A stretch of 64,000 bases of DNA from JAYFQF01 sp034927285 (GTDB lineage: Bacteria; Bacillota; Peptococcia; DRI-13; UBA5745), in contig JAYFQF010000034.1 in assembly GCA_034927285.1 (NCBI GenBank), forward strand, positions 19,185-83,184, written 5' to 3'. The notes beneath the pieces were generated by a model. It saw only the letters and a program-made list of their open reading frames with translations. It had not been told where the DNA came from and did no database searches. Shown piece by piece: positions 7,960-15,410 of this stretch. A program made the position numbers and the translations under genes. Within the stretch, counting starts at the first letter, position 1; every line of letters starts with the position of its first letter.

Positions 7960-9009
7960 TTATTTTTTGGCGCTGCGGTTCAGGTGGTAAATCAGCTCGT
8001 CGCCGATTTTATCCAGAGGCAGCTGACGGACGATGCCTCCCATTTTATAGGCTTCCATCGGCATGCCGTATACCACGCAGCTGTCTTTGTCCTGGCCGAT
8101 GGTATAGGCGCCCTTTTGGCGCAGCCGGGTGATGCCCCGGGCGCCGTCGGCCCCCATGCCGGTAAGGATGACGCCGATGGCCGCGGCACCGGCGGTATCG
8201 GCTACGGAATCAAAGAGCACGTCCACGGAAGGGCAGTGGCCGCTGACCTTTTCTCCTTTTTGGCTGCGGATAAAGTAACCCCTGGCGTCCTTTTTCAGGG
8301 TCAGATGATAATCGCCGGCGGCCACAATGATCCGGCCCTCCTCCACCCGGTCGAAATCCTGAGCTTCCTTGGCGCTCATCCGGCAGAGCTTATCCAGCCG
8401 CTGGGCGTAAAGATTGGTGAAGTTGGCCGGCATGTGCTGGACGATGACGATGCCGGGGCTGGAGGGGGGAAGATCCTTTACCACCCGGATAATGGCTTCG
8501 GTGCCGCCGGTGGAGGCGCCGATGGCGATGACGGCGTCTTTGTTTGCCCGGACCGAGGCGGCTCCCAGGCGGGAAACCAGGGAAGTCCCGGGGCAGCTTT
8601 GGGAACACAGGCAATTTTTTACCTTAGCCCGGGAAGCCACCTTAATCTTGGACTTCAGTTCTTCCAGAAAACTATTCAGCGAATCCGGAACGCCGGCCAC
8701 CGGCTTGCGGACAAAGTCCACCGCTCCGGCGTCCAGGGCGTCCAAAGCGTTGATGGGCAGGGAACTGACCACCACCACCGGCAGGCAGTATTTAGGCAGG
8801 ACCTGCTTTAAAAATTCGATGCCGCTCATTTTCGGCATTTCCACATCAAGGGTCAGGACATCCGGCTTCAGCTCCTCGATGCGCCGCATGGCGTCCAGAG
8901 CGTCCACGGCGCTGCCCACTACCTGAATATCCCTGTCTTCCGTAAGGCTGAGCTGCAGCTTCGTGCGAAACAGGACGGAATCGTCCACTACAAGTACGCG
9001 AATCGGCAT
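7960..9009 (-). CDS. cheB: Chemotaxis response regulator / receptor methylesterase CheB
   Basis: A 349-residue CheB with an N-terminal receiver domain (acid pocket VVDDS, phospho-acceptor D55 in LTLDVEMP, lysine in VRKPV) and a C-terminal methylesterase domain. The catalytic triad is intact: S166 in GASTGG, H192 in VQHMP, and D288 in TGMGADG. It demethylates and deamidates chemoreceptors when phosphorylated by CheA. The interdomain linker carries a CxCxxxC cluster (C133, C135, C139), which is not a standard feature. It is the last gene of the minus-strand cheA-cheW-cheR-cheB operon, 3 bases after the cheR stop. Confidence 0.96.
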   Translation of the reverse strand: MPIRVLVVDDSVLFRTKLQLSLTEDRDIQVVGSAVDALDAMRRIEELKPDVLTLDVEMPKMSGIEFLKQVLPKYCLPVVVVSSLPINALDALDAGAVDFVRKPVAGVPDSLNSFLEELKSKIKVASRAKVKNCLCSQSCPGTSLVSRLGAASVRANKDAVIAIGASTGGTEAIIRVVKDLPPSSPGIVIVQHMPANFTNLYAQRLDKLCRMSAKEAQDFDRVEEGRIIVAAGDYHLTLKKDARGYFIRSQKGEKVSGHCPSVDVLFDSVADTAGAAAIGVILTGMGADGARGITRLRQKGAYTIGQDKDSCVVYGMPMEAYKMGGIVRQLPLDKIGDELIYHLNRSAKK

Positions 9010-9012
9010 GGT

Positions 9013-9867
9013 TTAGGATCGCCCTCCCCCTACAGGTTTTTGGTATACGGCAGGGCAAAGATACCGGTACTGAGTGCGGTCCTTATTAATGGATTCAGAA
9101 TGGCCGATAAATAAATAGCCTCCCGGCGCCGTGGCCTGATAAAATTTTTCCACCAGTTGGTTTGTGGTCTGGGCGTCAAAATAAATCATGACGTTACGGC
9201 AGAAGATGATGTCGAAAGGCTTCTTCTGCACAAAGGGATCCATCAGGTTAAAAATCCGGTAGACCACTTCCCGGCGGATTTTATCCGACACCTGGTATTC
9301 GTCCTCGGAAAGCTTCCGGAAATACCGGGTGAGCCAGTGGGGCGGCAGGCCCTTCAGGTTTTCCGCCGGGTAGATCCCCTGCTTAGCCTTGGCCAGGACG
9401 TTGGTGGAGATGTCCGTGGCCAGGATGGTGGTATCCCAGGCAGCCTTTCTCGGGCCGAAGTACTGGTCGATGGCCATGGCGATGTTATATGGCTCCTGGC
9501 CGGCGGAGCAGCCGGCGCTCCAGATGCGCAGGTCCCGGTGCCTTTCTTTTTCCAGGTAAGGCAAGGCGGTGTTCATCAGGAAATTAAAATGGTCGTTTTC
9601 CCGGGCAAAGTAAGAATGATTGGTCGTGATCTTGTTCAGGAAATGATGGATTTCCTCACCGCTTTTATCATTGAATAAAAGCTCCATATACTGGCTGAAA
9701 TTTGTCAGGCCCTTGGATTTAAGGGTGTTGGAGAGACGGCCTTGGATCAATTGCCGTTTTTTCGTCAGGTCGATACCGTATTTTTTATAAACAAAGGCGA
9801 TCAGCTCGTGAAATTCTTTATCGCTGATTTGGATCAGCGGAATCTGTGTGGGCTGTTCCATACCCAT
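9013..9867 (-). CDS. cheR: Chemoreceptor glutamate methyltransferase CheR
   Basis: This 284-residue CheR transfers methyl groups from S-adenosylmethionine to receptor glutamates for adaptation. An N-terminal helical domain (FVYKKYGIDLTKKRQLIQGR) precedes the SAM-binding domain with LRIWSAGCSAGQEPY, and DIIFCRNVMIYFD is the conserved catalytic-domain strand. The C-terminal GGYLFIGHSES motif is also present. No C-terminal receptor-binding pentapeptide is seen. It is adjacent to cheB in the same operon. Confidence 0.96.
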   Translation of the reverse strand: MGMEQPTQIPLIQISDKEFHELIAFVYKKYGIDLTKKRQLIQGRLSNTLKSKGLTNFSQYMELLFNDKSGEEIHHFLNKITTNHSYFARENDHFNFLMNTALPYLEKERHRDLRIWSAGCSAGQEPYNIAMAIDQYFGPRKAAWDTTILATDISTNVLAKAKQGIYPAENLKGLPPHWLTRYFRKLSEDEYQVSDKIRREVVYRIFNLMDPFVQKKPFDIIFCRNVMIYFDAQTTNQLVEKFYQATAPGGYLFIGHSESINKDRTQYRYLCPAVYQKPVGGGRS

Positions 9868-9912
9868 AAGTCTGCAGGCTCCCTTATCTTTATATTTGGT
9901 TTTGGTTCATCT

Positions 9913-10386
9913 TCAGAACATCTCCAGATCTTTTTGGAAGAACTTATCAAAGTCAATATTCAGGATGTACCGGCTGCCGATTTCCGAAACGGAAGAAAGG
10001 TAACGGTTGGTGGCGTCGCCCATGCTGGGGGGAGAGGCGATCTGTTTGGGCTCCACCGTCACCACTTCCGAAACCTGGTCCACGATGAGGCCGATCTGCA
10101 TGCCCTGGATTTCCAAAACGATGATGCAGGTCTTATCGGTATAGTCCTTATCCGGCATATTGAATTTCCGGCGCACCTCGATGACCGGCACGATCTTGCC
10201 CCGAAGATTTACAATGCCTTTAATGTGATCCGGTACCCCCGGCAGGTGGGTAATATGCTGGATATTGATAATTTCCAGCACCAGCCGGAGTTCCACCCCG
10301 TAGAGCGTGTCGTCAAGGTAAAATAACAAAAAGCGTCCCTTCAGCTCGTCGATGGCGTCGGCGCTGATGGCGGTATTTTCATTCAT
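9913..10386 (-). CDS. cheW: Chemotaxis coupling protein CheW
   Basis: A 157-residue single-domain CheW that bridges chemoreceptors and the P5 domain of CheA. Diagnostic blocks are FYLDDTLYGVELRLVLEI, HLPGVPDHIKGIVNLRGKIV and GLIVDQVSEVV. An AAAGGGGGA ribosome-binding site precedes the ATG. It sits between cheA and cheR. A second CheW-like gene lies at 36370 beside a chemoreceptor, so this copy is probably the one for the main array. Confidence 0.93.
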   Translation of the reverse strand: MNENTAISADAIDELKGRFLLFYLDDTLYGVELRLVLEIINIQHITHLPGVPDHIKGIVNLRGKIVPVIEVRRKFNMPDKDYTDKTCIIVLEIQGMQIGLIVDQVSEVVTVEPKQIASPPSMGDATNRYLSSVSEIGSRYILNIDFDKFFQKDLEMF

Positions 10387-10400
10387 GGAATAATCCCCCT

Positions 10401-12476
10401 TTACTGATTGTTCAGCAGGTTATTTACGTCCAGGATCAGGCTGATGCTGCCGTCGCCCATAATACTGCAGCCGGAAAGACCGGCGCCCTTCAGGTTGTAT
10501 TTATTGAAGAAGGAGGGGAAAGGCTTGACCACCACCTGATATTCGCCCAAAAGCTCGTCGGCGAAGATGCAGGCGCTGCCGCTGCTGCTTTCCACCTGGA
10601 TCATGATGCCGTCGCAGATTTCCGTGCGTTTGGTATTGATGCCGAAGGTTTCATGGAGCCGGAACACCGGCAGGCATTCGCCCCGCAGCATGATCATTTC
10701 CTGTCCGTTGGTGTTATGCAGGATCTGCTTGGAATCGCTGAGCTTGAAGGACTGGTTGATGGAGGTGATGGGCAGGGTAAAGATGGTGTCCCCCACCGAG
10801 ATATTCATGCCGTCCATGATGGCTAAGGTCAGCGGGATCTTGATGGTAAAGGTGGTTCCCTGGCTTTTTACGCTGGAAATCGAGATGGTGCCCCCAACCT
10901 TTTCCACATTTTTTCGCACTACGTCCATCCCCACGCCCCGGCCGGAAAACTCGGTGACTTCCGAGTTGGTGGAAAAGCCCGGCAGCATGATCAGCTGGAA
11001 GGCCTCTTTATCCGTGTATTCGCTTTCCGGTTTGTTCAAAAGACCGTTTTTCTTGGCTTTTGCCAAAAGCTTTTCCGGGTCCAAACCACGTCCGTCGTCG
11101 GCGATGTCGATGAGGATATCGCTCCCTGCGCTGCGGGCCGAAAGGGTGACCCGCCCCGTCTCCGGCTTGCCTAAGGCGATTCGCTCCGCCGGCGTTTCGA
11201 TGGCGTGGTCCACGGCGTTTCGGATCATGTGCATAAACGGATCGCCGATGGCGTCGTTGATGGTTTTATCTACCTCGGTATCGCCGCCTTCGGTATACAG
11301 CTCCACTTTCTTATCCAGCTTCTTGGACATATCCCGGACGATGCGGTTCATCTTTTGGAAGGTGCTTTGCAAGGGGACCAGACGGATGGACATGACGATG
11401 TCCTGCAGCTCGTCGGTGAGCTTGCGCAGCTCCCGGATGGATTTGGTGAAGTTATCCAGCCGCAGGCCTTTTAAATCCGGATTGCGGACCACCATGGATT
11501 CCGCGGTGACGATTTCCCCTACCAGATCCATCAAATGGTCCAGCTTGGACTGGTTTACGCTGATCAGGCTTTGCTTGGTCCCGCTTTTAATAGGGGAATT
11601 TACCGCGGCCCCGGCGCCGGCGGAGTCCGCCTTGACCGCCGCGGCGGCCTGCCGGGGTCCGGCCTGGGAACCGGCGGCCAAGGCCGGCGCCGAATCTTCC
11701 TGCAAAAGCTCATAGTATTTGATATTTAAGGAGGCCTCCACAATTTTCATGACCTCTTCGATGCTGTACCGGGGTTTGCAGATCACGGTGAAGCCGTTTC
11801 TGATGATCTCCTGGCTGAGGCCGCTGTCCTCCTCGGGATGCTGGGGAATGGAATCCAGGTAGTCGCAGTAGTTCTTCAGCTGCGTCATCAGCATGAAGGC
11901 CCGCATGTTTTCCATCTGGCAGCCCTCTTCAAAGACCACGTGAATGCGGAAAAGCTCGGCATCCCCGTTAGCGGCGTTAGCGGAGTCTTCCTCCGGAACC
12001 GCTCCCTGGTCCCGAGGGGCCTTGCCGGCCTCATCCCGGGCCGGGGAGGCCTTGAGGATTTCCCCCTTCATAATCCGGGCCTGTTCCTCCAGACGGCTGA
12101 TCATCTCCGTGGGGTCGGCGGCCTCGTAGTTCCCTTCCTGGATCTTGGCGATTTCCTGCTTGAAGAAATCCGAGGCCTGGAAGACCAGGTCGAAGATGGC
12201 GTCAAAAACCAGATCCAGCTTGGCGGGGTCTTCCCTGATGATATAAAAGACGTCCTCCACGGAATGAGCCAGATTGGAAATACCGTCATAATTCATCATG
12301 GCGGCGGAGCCTTTGATCGTGTGCGTGATCCGGAAGATGCTATTAATGTTTTCTTCACTGATGCTCTTGGCCTTTTCCGATTCCAGCAGGATTTCATCAA
12401 GCTGCTCCAGCATGGTATTGGTTTCGTAGATGAAAGCCTCCAACAAGGCTTCCATGCCTGCGTCGGCAGTGCTCAT
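10401..12476 (-). CDS. cheA: Chemotaxis histidine kinase CheA
   Basis: This 691-residue CheA autophosphorylates and phosphorylates CheY and CheB. Domains in order: HPt with phosphorylated H52 in ITHTIKGSAAMM, a response-regulator-binding P2 domain near residues 180-260, an Ala-rich linker, the dimerisation helices, the HATPase (N box HMIRNAVDHAIE, G1 DDGRGLD, G2 SGRGVGMDVV), and a CheW-like P5 domain. I set the start at 12476 (MSTADAGMEALL). It has AGAAGGTGA 4 bases upstream, and the next ATG upstream, at 12539, overlaps the -35 box of the probable promoter. It is the first gene of the operon. Confidence 0.95.
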   Translation of the reverse strand: MSTADAGMEALLEAFIYETNTMLEQLDEILLESEKAKSISEENINSIFRITHTIKGSAAMMNYDGISNLAHSVEDVFYIIREDPAKLDLVFDAIFDLVFQASDFFKQEIAKIQEGNYEAADPTEMISRLEEQARIMKGEILKASPARDEAGKAPRDQGAVPEEDSANAANGDAELFRIHVVFEEGCQMENMRAFMLMTQLKNYCDYLDSIPQHPEEDSGLSQEIIRNGFTVICKPRYSIEEVMKIVEASLNIKYYELLQEDSAPALAAGSQAGPRQAAAAVKADSAGAGAAVNSPIKSGTKQSLISVNQSKLDHLMDLVGEIVTAESMVVRNPDLKGLRLDNFTKSIRELRKLTDELQDIVMSIRLVPLQSTFQKMNRIVRDMSKKLDKKVELYTEGGDTEVDKTINDAIGDPFMHMIRNAVDHAIETPAERIALGKPETGRVTLSARSAGSDILIDIADDGRGLDPEKLLAKAKKNGLLNKPESEYTDKEAFQLIMLPGFSTNSEVTEFSGRGVGMDVVRKNVEKVGGTISISSVKSQGTTFTIKIPLTLAIMDGMNISVGDTIFTLPITSINQSFKLSDSKQILHNTNGQEMIMLRGECLPVFRLHETFGINTKRTEICDGIMIQVESSSGSACIFADELLGEYQVVVKPFPSFFNKYNLKGAGLSGCSIMGDGSISLILDVNNLLNNQ

Positions 12477-12512
12477 ATCTTCACCTTCTCTTTCGTATTC
12501 AAGGTATCCATC

Positions 12513-12539
12513 ACTATAATTATCCCATCTTTTTGTCAA
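12513..12539 (-). promoter_or_regulatory. Probable sigma-A promoter of cheA-cheW-cheR-cheB
   Basis: On the minus strand TTGACA (12539-12534) is followed by TATAGT (12518-12513) with a 15-base spacer. Both boxes are close to consensus, but the spacing is shorter than the optimal 17. It lies about 37 bases before the chosen cheA start, which implies housekeeping rather than sigma-28 transcription of this chemotaxis operon. Confidence 0.45.
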
Positions 12540-12702
12540 AATGTAAGGTTTTTATTCTTTATTTTATACAATTTCGGTAAATAACTACCATATGGGGAGG
12601 CTTGGCGCAGCAAGCCGCGCTTAAGGACTTCCTCCTTGTCAGAATTATACTCTTTTTGCCAATCGAAAGAAATAACGAATTGTTTTGCGAGGAGGAAGCG
12701 GC

Positions 12703-14226
12703 TTGTCGGATATCCTGAGAGTTACCACGCCTTTGGTAAATAAAAATCAGCCGGTCCAGCCCAAAACCGGCGTGGAACCGGCGGCTTCCTTTAATATCCA
12801 GGATACCGCCAGAGTGATCCAGACCCATAACCAAAGCGAAATTTTAAAGCAAAACACCGGCAATCTGGAAGGAAAAGAAGCTCCGGAGCTTTTGCTGAGC
12901 CTGCTGAAAGACCCTGCGGTGGCGGCCAGCTATCTGAAAAACATTTTTTTGCTGGAAGAGTTTTTTAAACTCCTGCCGGCAAATAACCAGACGGTCACCC
13001 AGGAAATCAAGCAGCTGTTCCATACCCTGCTTTTGCAGCCGGAAGATATCGCTTCGGAGATGATGCGCCAGGAACAGGCCTCCACCCTGTTTAAAGGAGA
13101 GTTTTTCGATTTCCTGCGCCAGATCGGCGACAGCGGCCGCGGCAAGCCGGAAATGCAGCTTGCCATTGCCGGCCTTCTGAAGTCGGTTAATAATTTTCTC
13201 AACGGCGGGGACGTTTTGGACGCCGTAGCCAACAGCTTAAGCTACCTGAAAGAAAACCTGGCTCCCAGCCGGGAACTGTCGGCCCGGCTGGAGAGCCTGA
13301 TCCGCCGCTTCCGGCAGCCGCTGGCCGGGGAAGACTTTCAGCAGCTGAAAAGCGAGACCCTGGCCCTGCTGAAAGATATCGAAGGCAGCATCCTCTTTTC
13401 CCCAAAGCTGGGCAAGGTGCTGTCCATCACCATTTACAATCTTTCCCGGTACAATGAAAGCTGGGAGTACTTCCATGAAGCCGCCTACCGGCTGCGGCAG
13501 ATGCTGGCCGGACCTGAGCTCCAGCAGTATCTGAATCTATTGCAGGAGCTGACCCAAAAGCTACAAACGGGATGGGGGGATCAGGCTCTCCGGGAAGCTT
13601 TGCCGGAAGGAGAGGAAGGTCTTGCGGGAGCTTATTCAAATTCCGGGGAAAACCCTGAAGCAGCGGCAGGGGCGGCGGCCACGGCGGATCCCCGGGGTCC
13701 CGGGGCTGATTCCCGGGTAATGGAAGCGCTGATCCGCATTATCGAAAAGCAGTCCGGCGACCAGGCCCAGAAAGCTTCCGACGCCGGCAGCGTGGAAAAA
13801 ATCCTTCACAGCCTTTTATCCTCCCCCTGTAATTTTACGCCTCTGCTGCATTTTATCCTGCCGGCCCTGTACGAGAATACCCGGGCCTTTGCCGAGGTCT
13901 GGATCAATCCCGACAGCGACAGCAAGGACATGCCCGCCGGGGTGGAAAGGGGGATCCATTTTCTTTTGGTCATTGATGTGGAAAACCTGGGCCGCTTCGA
14001 GGCGGAGATCTTTGCCCATGAAAAAACCGTGGACTTTTTCCTGTATTGCCCCCAGGGCTTTGAGGAACCTTACCGGGAGATGATGCGGGGCCTGCCGAAG
14101 CTTTTTGCCGATTCTCCTTACCGCCTGGGGGAGACCAGGCTGGAAACCCTGGAAAAATCCCGTTCCCTGATGGATGTATTCAAATCTCTGCCATATAAAA
14201 GGGTGGGTGTGGATGTCAAAATCTGA
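12703..14226 (+). CDS. Putative flagellar hook-length control (FliK-like) protein
   Basis: A 507-residue, largely helical protein. I use the TTG start at 12703 because AGGAGG lies 7 bases before it. The C-terminal ~110 residues (WINPDSDS, then FLLVIDVENLGRFEAEIF and the DVFKSLPYKRVGVDVKI end) have the beta-strand pattern of the FliK C-terminal hook domain. The centre (residues ~300-345) is a low-complexity Gly/Ala-rich linker. The next gene is an FlhB C-terminal homologue, overlapping by 14 bases, and FliK acts on FlhB, which supports the call. Sequence resemblance alone is weak, so a partner of the FlhB-like protein is a cautious alternative. Confidence 0.55.
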   Translation: MSDILRVTTPLVNKNQPVQPKTGVEPAASFNIQDTARVIQTHNQSEILKQNTGNLEGKEAPELLLSLLKDPAVAASYLKNIFLLEEFFKLLPANNQTVTQEIKQLFHTLLLQPEDIASEMMRQEQASTLFKGEFFDFLRQIGDSGRGKPEMQLAIAGLLKSVNNFLNGGDVLDAVANSLSYLKENLAPSRELSARLESLIRRFRQPLAGEDFQQLKSETLALLKDIEGSILFSPKLGKVLSITIYNLSRYNESWEYFHEAAYRLRQMLAGPELQQYLNLLQELTQKLQTGWGDQALREALPEGEEGLAGAYSNSGENPEAAAGAAATADPRGPGADSRVMEALIRIIEKQSGDQAQKASDAGSVEKILHSLLSSPCNFTPLLHFILPALYENTRAFAEVWINPDSDSKDMPAGVERGIHFLLVIDVENLGRFEAEIFAHEKTVDFFLYCPQGFEEPYREMMRGLPKLFADSPYRLGETRLETLEKSRSLMDVFKSLPYKRVGVDVKI

Positions 14227-14509
14227 ACAGAAGGCAGTGGCCTTAAAATATAACGCGGAACAGGACCTGGCGCCGGTGGTCATCGCCTCCGGCTACGGCC
14301 ATGTGGCGGAAAAAATCATTGATATCGCCGAGCAGCGGGGCATCCCGGTTTACCGGGACGACAGCGCCGCTTCCCTGCTATGCATGCTGGATGTGGGGGC
14401 AAATATCCCGGAGGAGCTTTACCAGGTAGTATCCGCCATCTACTGCCGTATCCTTGCCACCGCCGCCGGGCTGAAAGGGGACCAAAAACCGGAGGAAGCC
14501 GGTGAGTAA
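14213..14509 (+). CDS. Stand-alone FlhB C-terminal domain protein (FlhX type)
   Basis: A 98-residue protein matching only the cytoplasmic domain of FlhB: AVALKYNAEQDLAPVVIASG, then AEQRGIPVYRDD and IPEELYQVVSAIYCRIL. These align with the segment of the full FlhB (1005-2066) that follows its NPTH site. It has no membrane segments and no NPTH motif, so it resembles the cleaved C-terminal fragment. In other bacteria such FlhX proteins can partly replace the FlhB C-terminal fragment. It overlaps the FliK-like gene before it and the VanY-like gene after it, so all three are probably co-translated. Confidence 0.85.
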   Translation: MSKSEQKAVALKYNAEQDLAPVVIASGYGHVAEKIIDIAEQRGIPVYRDDSAASLLCMLDVGANIPEELYQVVSAIYCRILATAAGLKGDQKPEEAGE

Positions 14510-15410
14510 GCGAAAGGAACGGCTGCAAAGGGAAGCGGAGCAGGGGCTGCAGCAGCGGAGAAAGTCCCTTGGCCGGTCCTGGGGCATGGCGGCTTTCTTT
14601 GCCTTGATTTGCTTTTTCGGCAGCTCGGCCATCTCGCTGCAGACCAGGTCCGCTGGGGAGAGTGCCGCGGAGCGGCCCCGGGACCAGGGGGCCGCTTTTT
14701 CCCAGGAAGGGCCGGAACTGCCGGGAACGCCGGAACCCGCGGGGGGCGGAGAAGAAAATGCCGGAGGCGGGAACAACCCGCCGGAAGCGGAAGGCGGCGC
14801 CCAGGCCTACCGGGCGCCCTGGTATTTGATCTTAGTCGATGAAGAGCACCCCCTGCCTGAGGATTTTGCCGTGGAGGTCCAGGAGGCGGCGGGAATAAAA
14901 GTGGATAAGCGCATCGCTTCGGAATTAACCCATATGCTGGAGGACGCTGCCGCCCAGGGAGTGGAGATCCGGCTGACGGAAGGCTACCGGAGCCCGGAGC
15001 GGCAGCGGGAGCTGTACCAAAAAGAGCTGGAAAGCCTTCAGGCCCAGGGCTTAAGCGAAGAGGAAAGCCGGGAACTGGCCGGCGGTCACCTGGACCCGCC
15101 GGGGGCCGGCGAGGACCAGACAGGGCTGGCGGTGCGGCTGGCGGCGCCCGGGGAAAAAGGGGATCCCGGGGATTTGCCGGCCCGGCAATGGCTGGAAAAC
15201 CATGCCGGGGATTACGGTTTTATTCTGCGCTATCCGGAAGGGAAGGAAGAGTATACCGGGAAAAGCGGCGATCTCCGCCATTACCGTTATGTGGGAGTCC
15301 AGGCGGCGTCCAGAATGAAGGAATCGGGGCTTTGTCTGGAAGAATATCTGATCCAGGAAGAAGAATATTTTCAGGCCTGGCAAAGGGGGAAGCAGCTTGA
15401 AGGAAATTGA
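14502..15410 (+). CDS. VanY-family D,D-carboxypeptidase-like protein, probably inactive
   Basis: A 302-residue membrane-anchored protein starting at GTG (GGAGGAAGCC just upstream). One hydrophobic anchor lies at residues ~27-45 and a Pro/Gly/Glu-rich linker at ~50-100. A VanY-type domain follows, with the family's GYRSPERQRELY and HYRYVG blocks. Active-site residues are altered. Where the family has S-x-H-x-x-G-x-A-x-D, this protein reads GEDQTGLAVRL, putting Asp205 in place of the zinc His and Arg212 in place of the zinc Asp. In the last motif, Glu-x-Trp-His is Asp257-Leu-Arg-His260. It is more likely a peptidoglycan-binding pseudoenzyme than a peptidase. It overlaps both neighbours. Confidence 0.7.
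   Translation: MSKRKERLQREAEQGLQQRRKSLGRSWGMAAFFALICFFGSSAISLQTRSAGESAAERPRDQGAAFSQEGPELPGTPEPAGGGEENAGGGNNPPEAEGGAQAYRAPWYLILVDEEHPLPEDFAVEVQEAAGIKVDKRIASELTHMLEDAAAQGVEIRLTEGYRSPERQRELYQKELESLQAQGLSEEESRELAGGHLDPPGAGEDQTGLAVRLAAPGEKGDPGDLPARQWLENHAGDYGFILRYPEGKEEYTGKSGDLRHYRYVGVQAASRMKESGLCLEEYLIQEEEYFQAWQRGKQLEGN

Noticed and set aside
7828..8811. Long plus-strand open frame (327 codons) opposite cheB
   Set aside because: It lies fully antisense to a clear CheB with intact catalytic residues, has no domain, and reflects the high GC content.
10567..11715. Long plus-strand frame (382 codons) opposite cheA
   Set aside because: Antisense shadow of the CheA coding region; low-complexity Ser/Met-rich product without family resemblance.
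12477..12539. Upstream ATG extending CheA by 21 residues
   Set aside because: It coincides with the -35 box of the probable promoter and has no ribosome-binding site; the ATG at 12476 has a good one.
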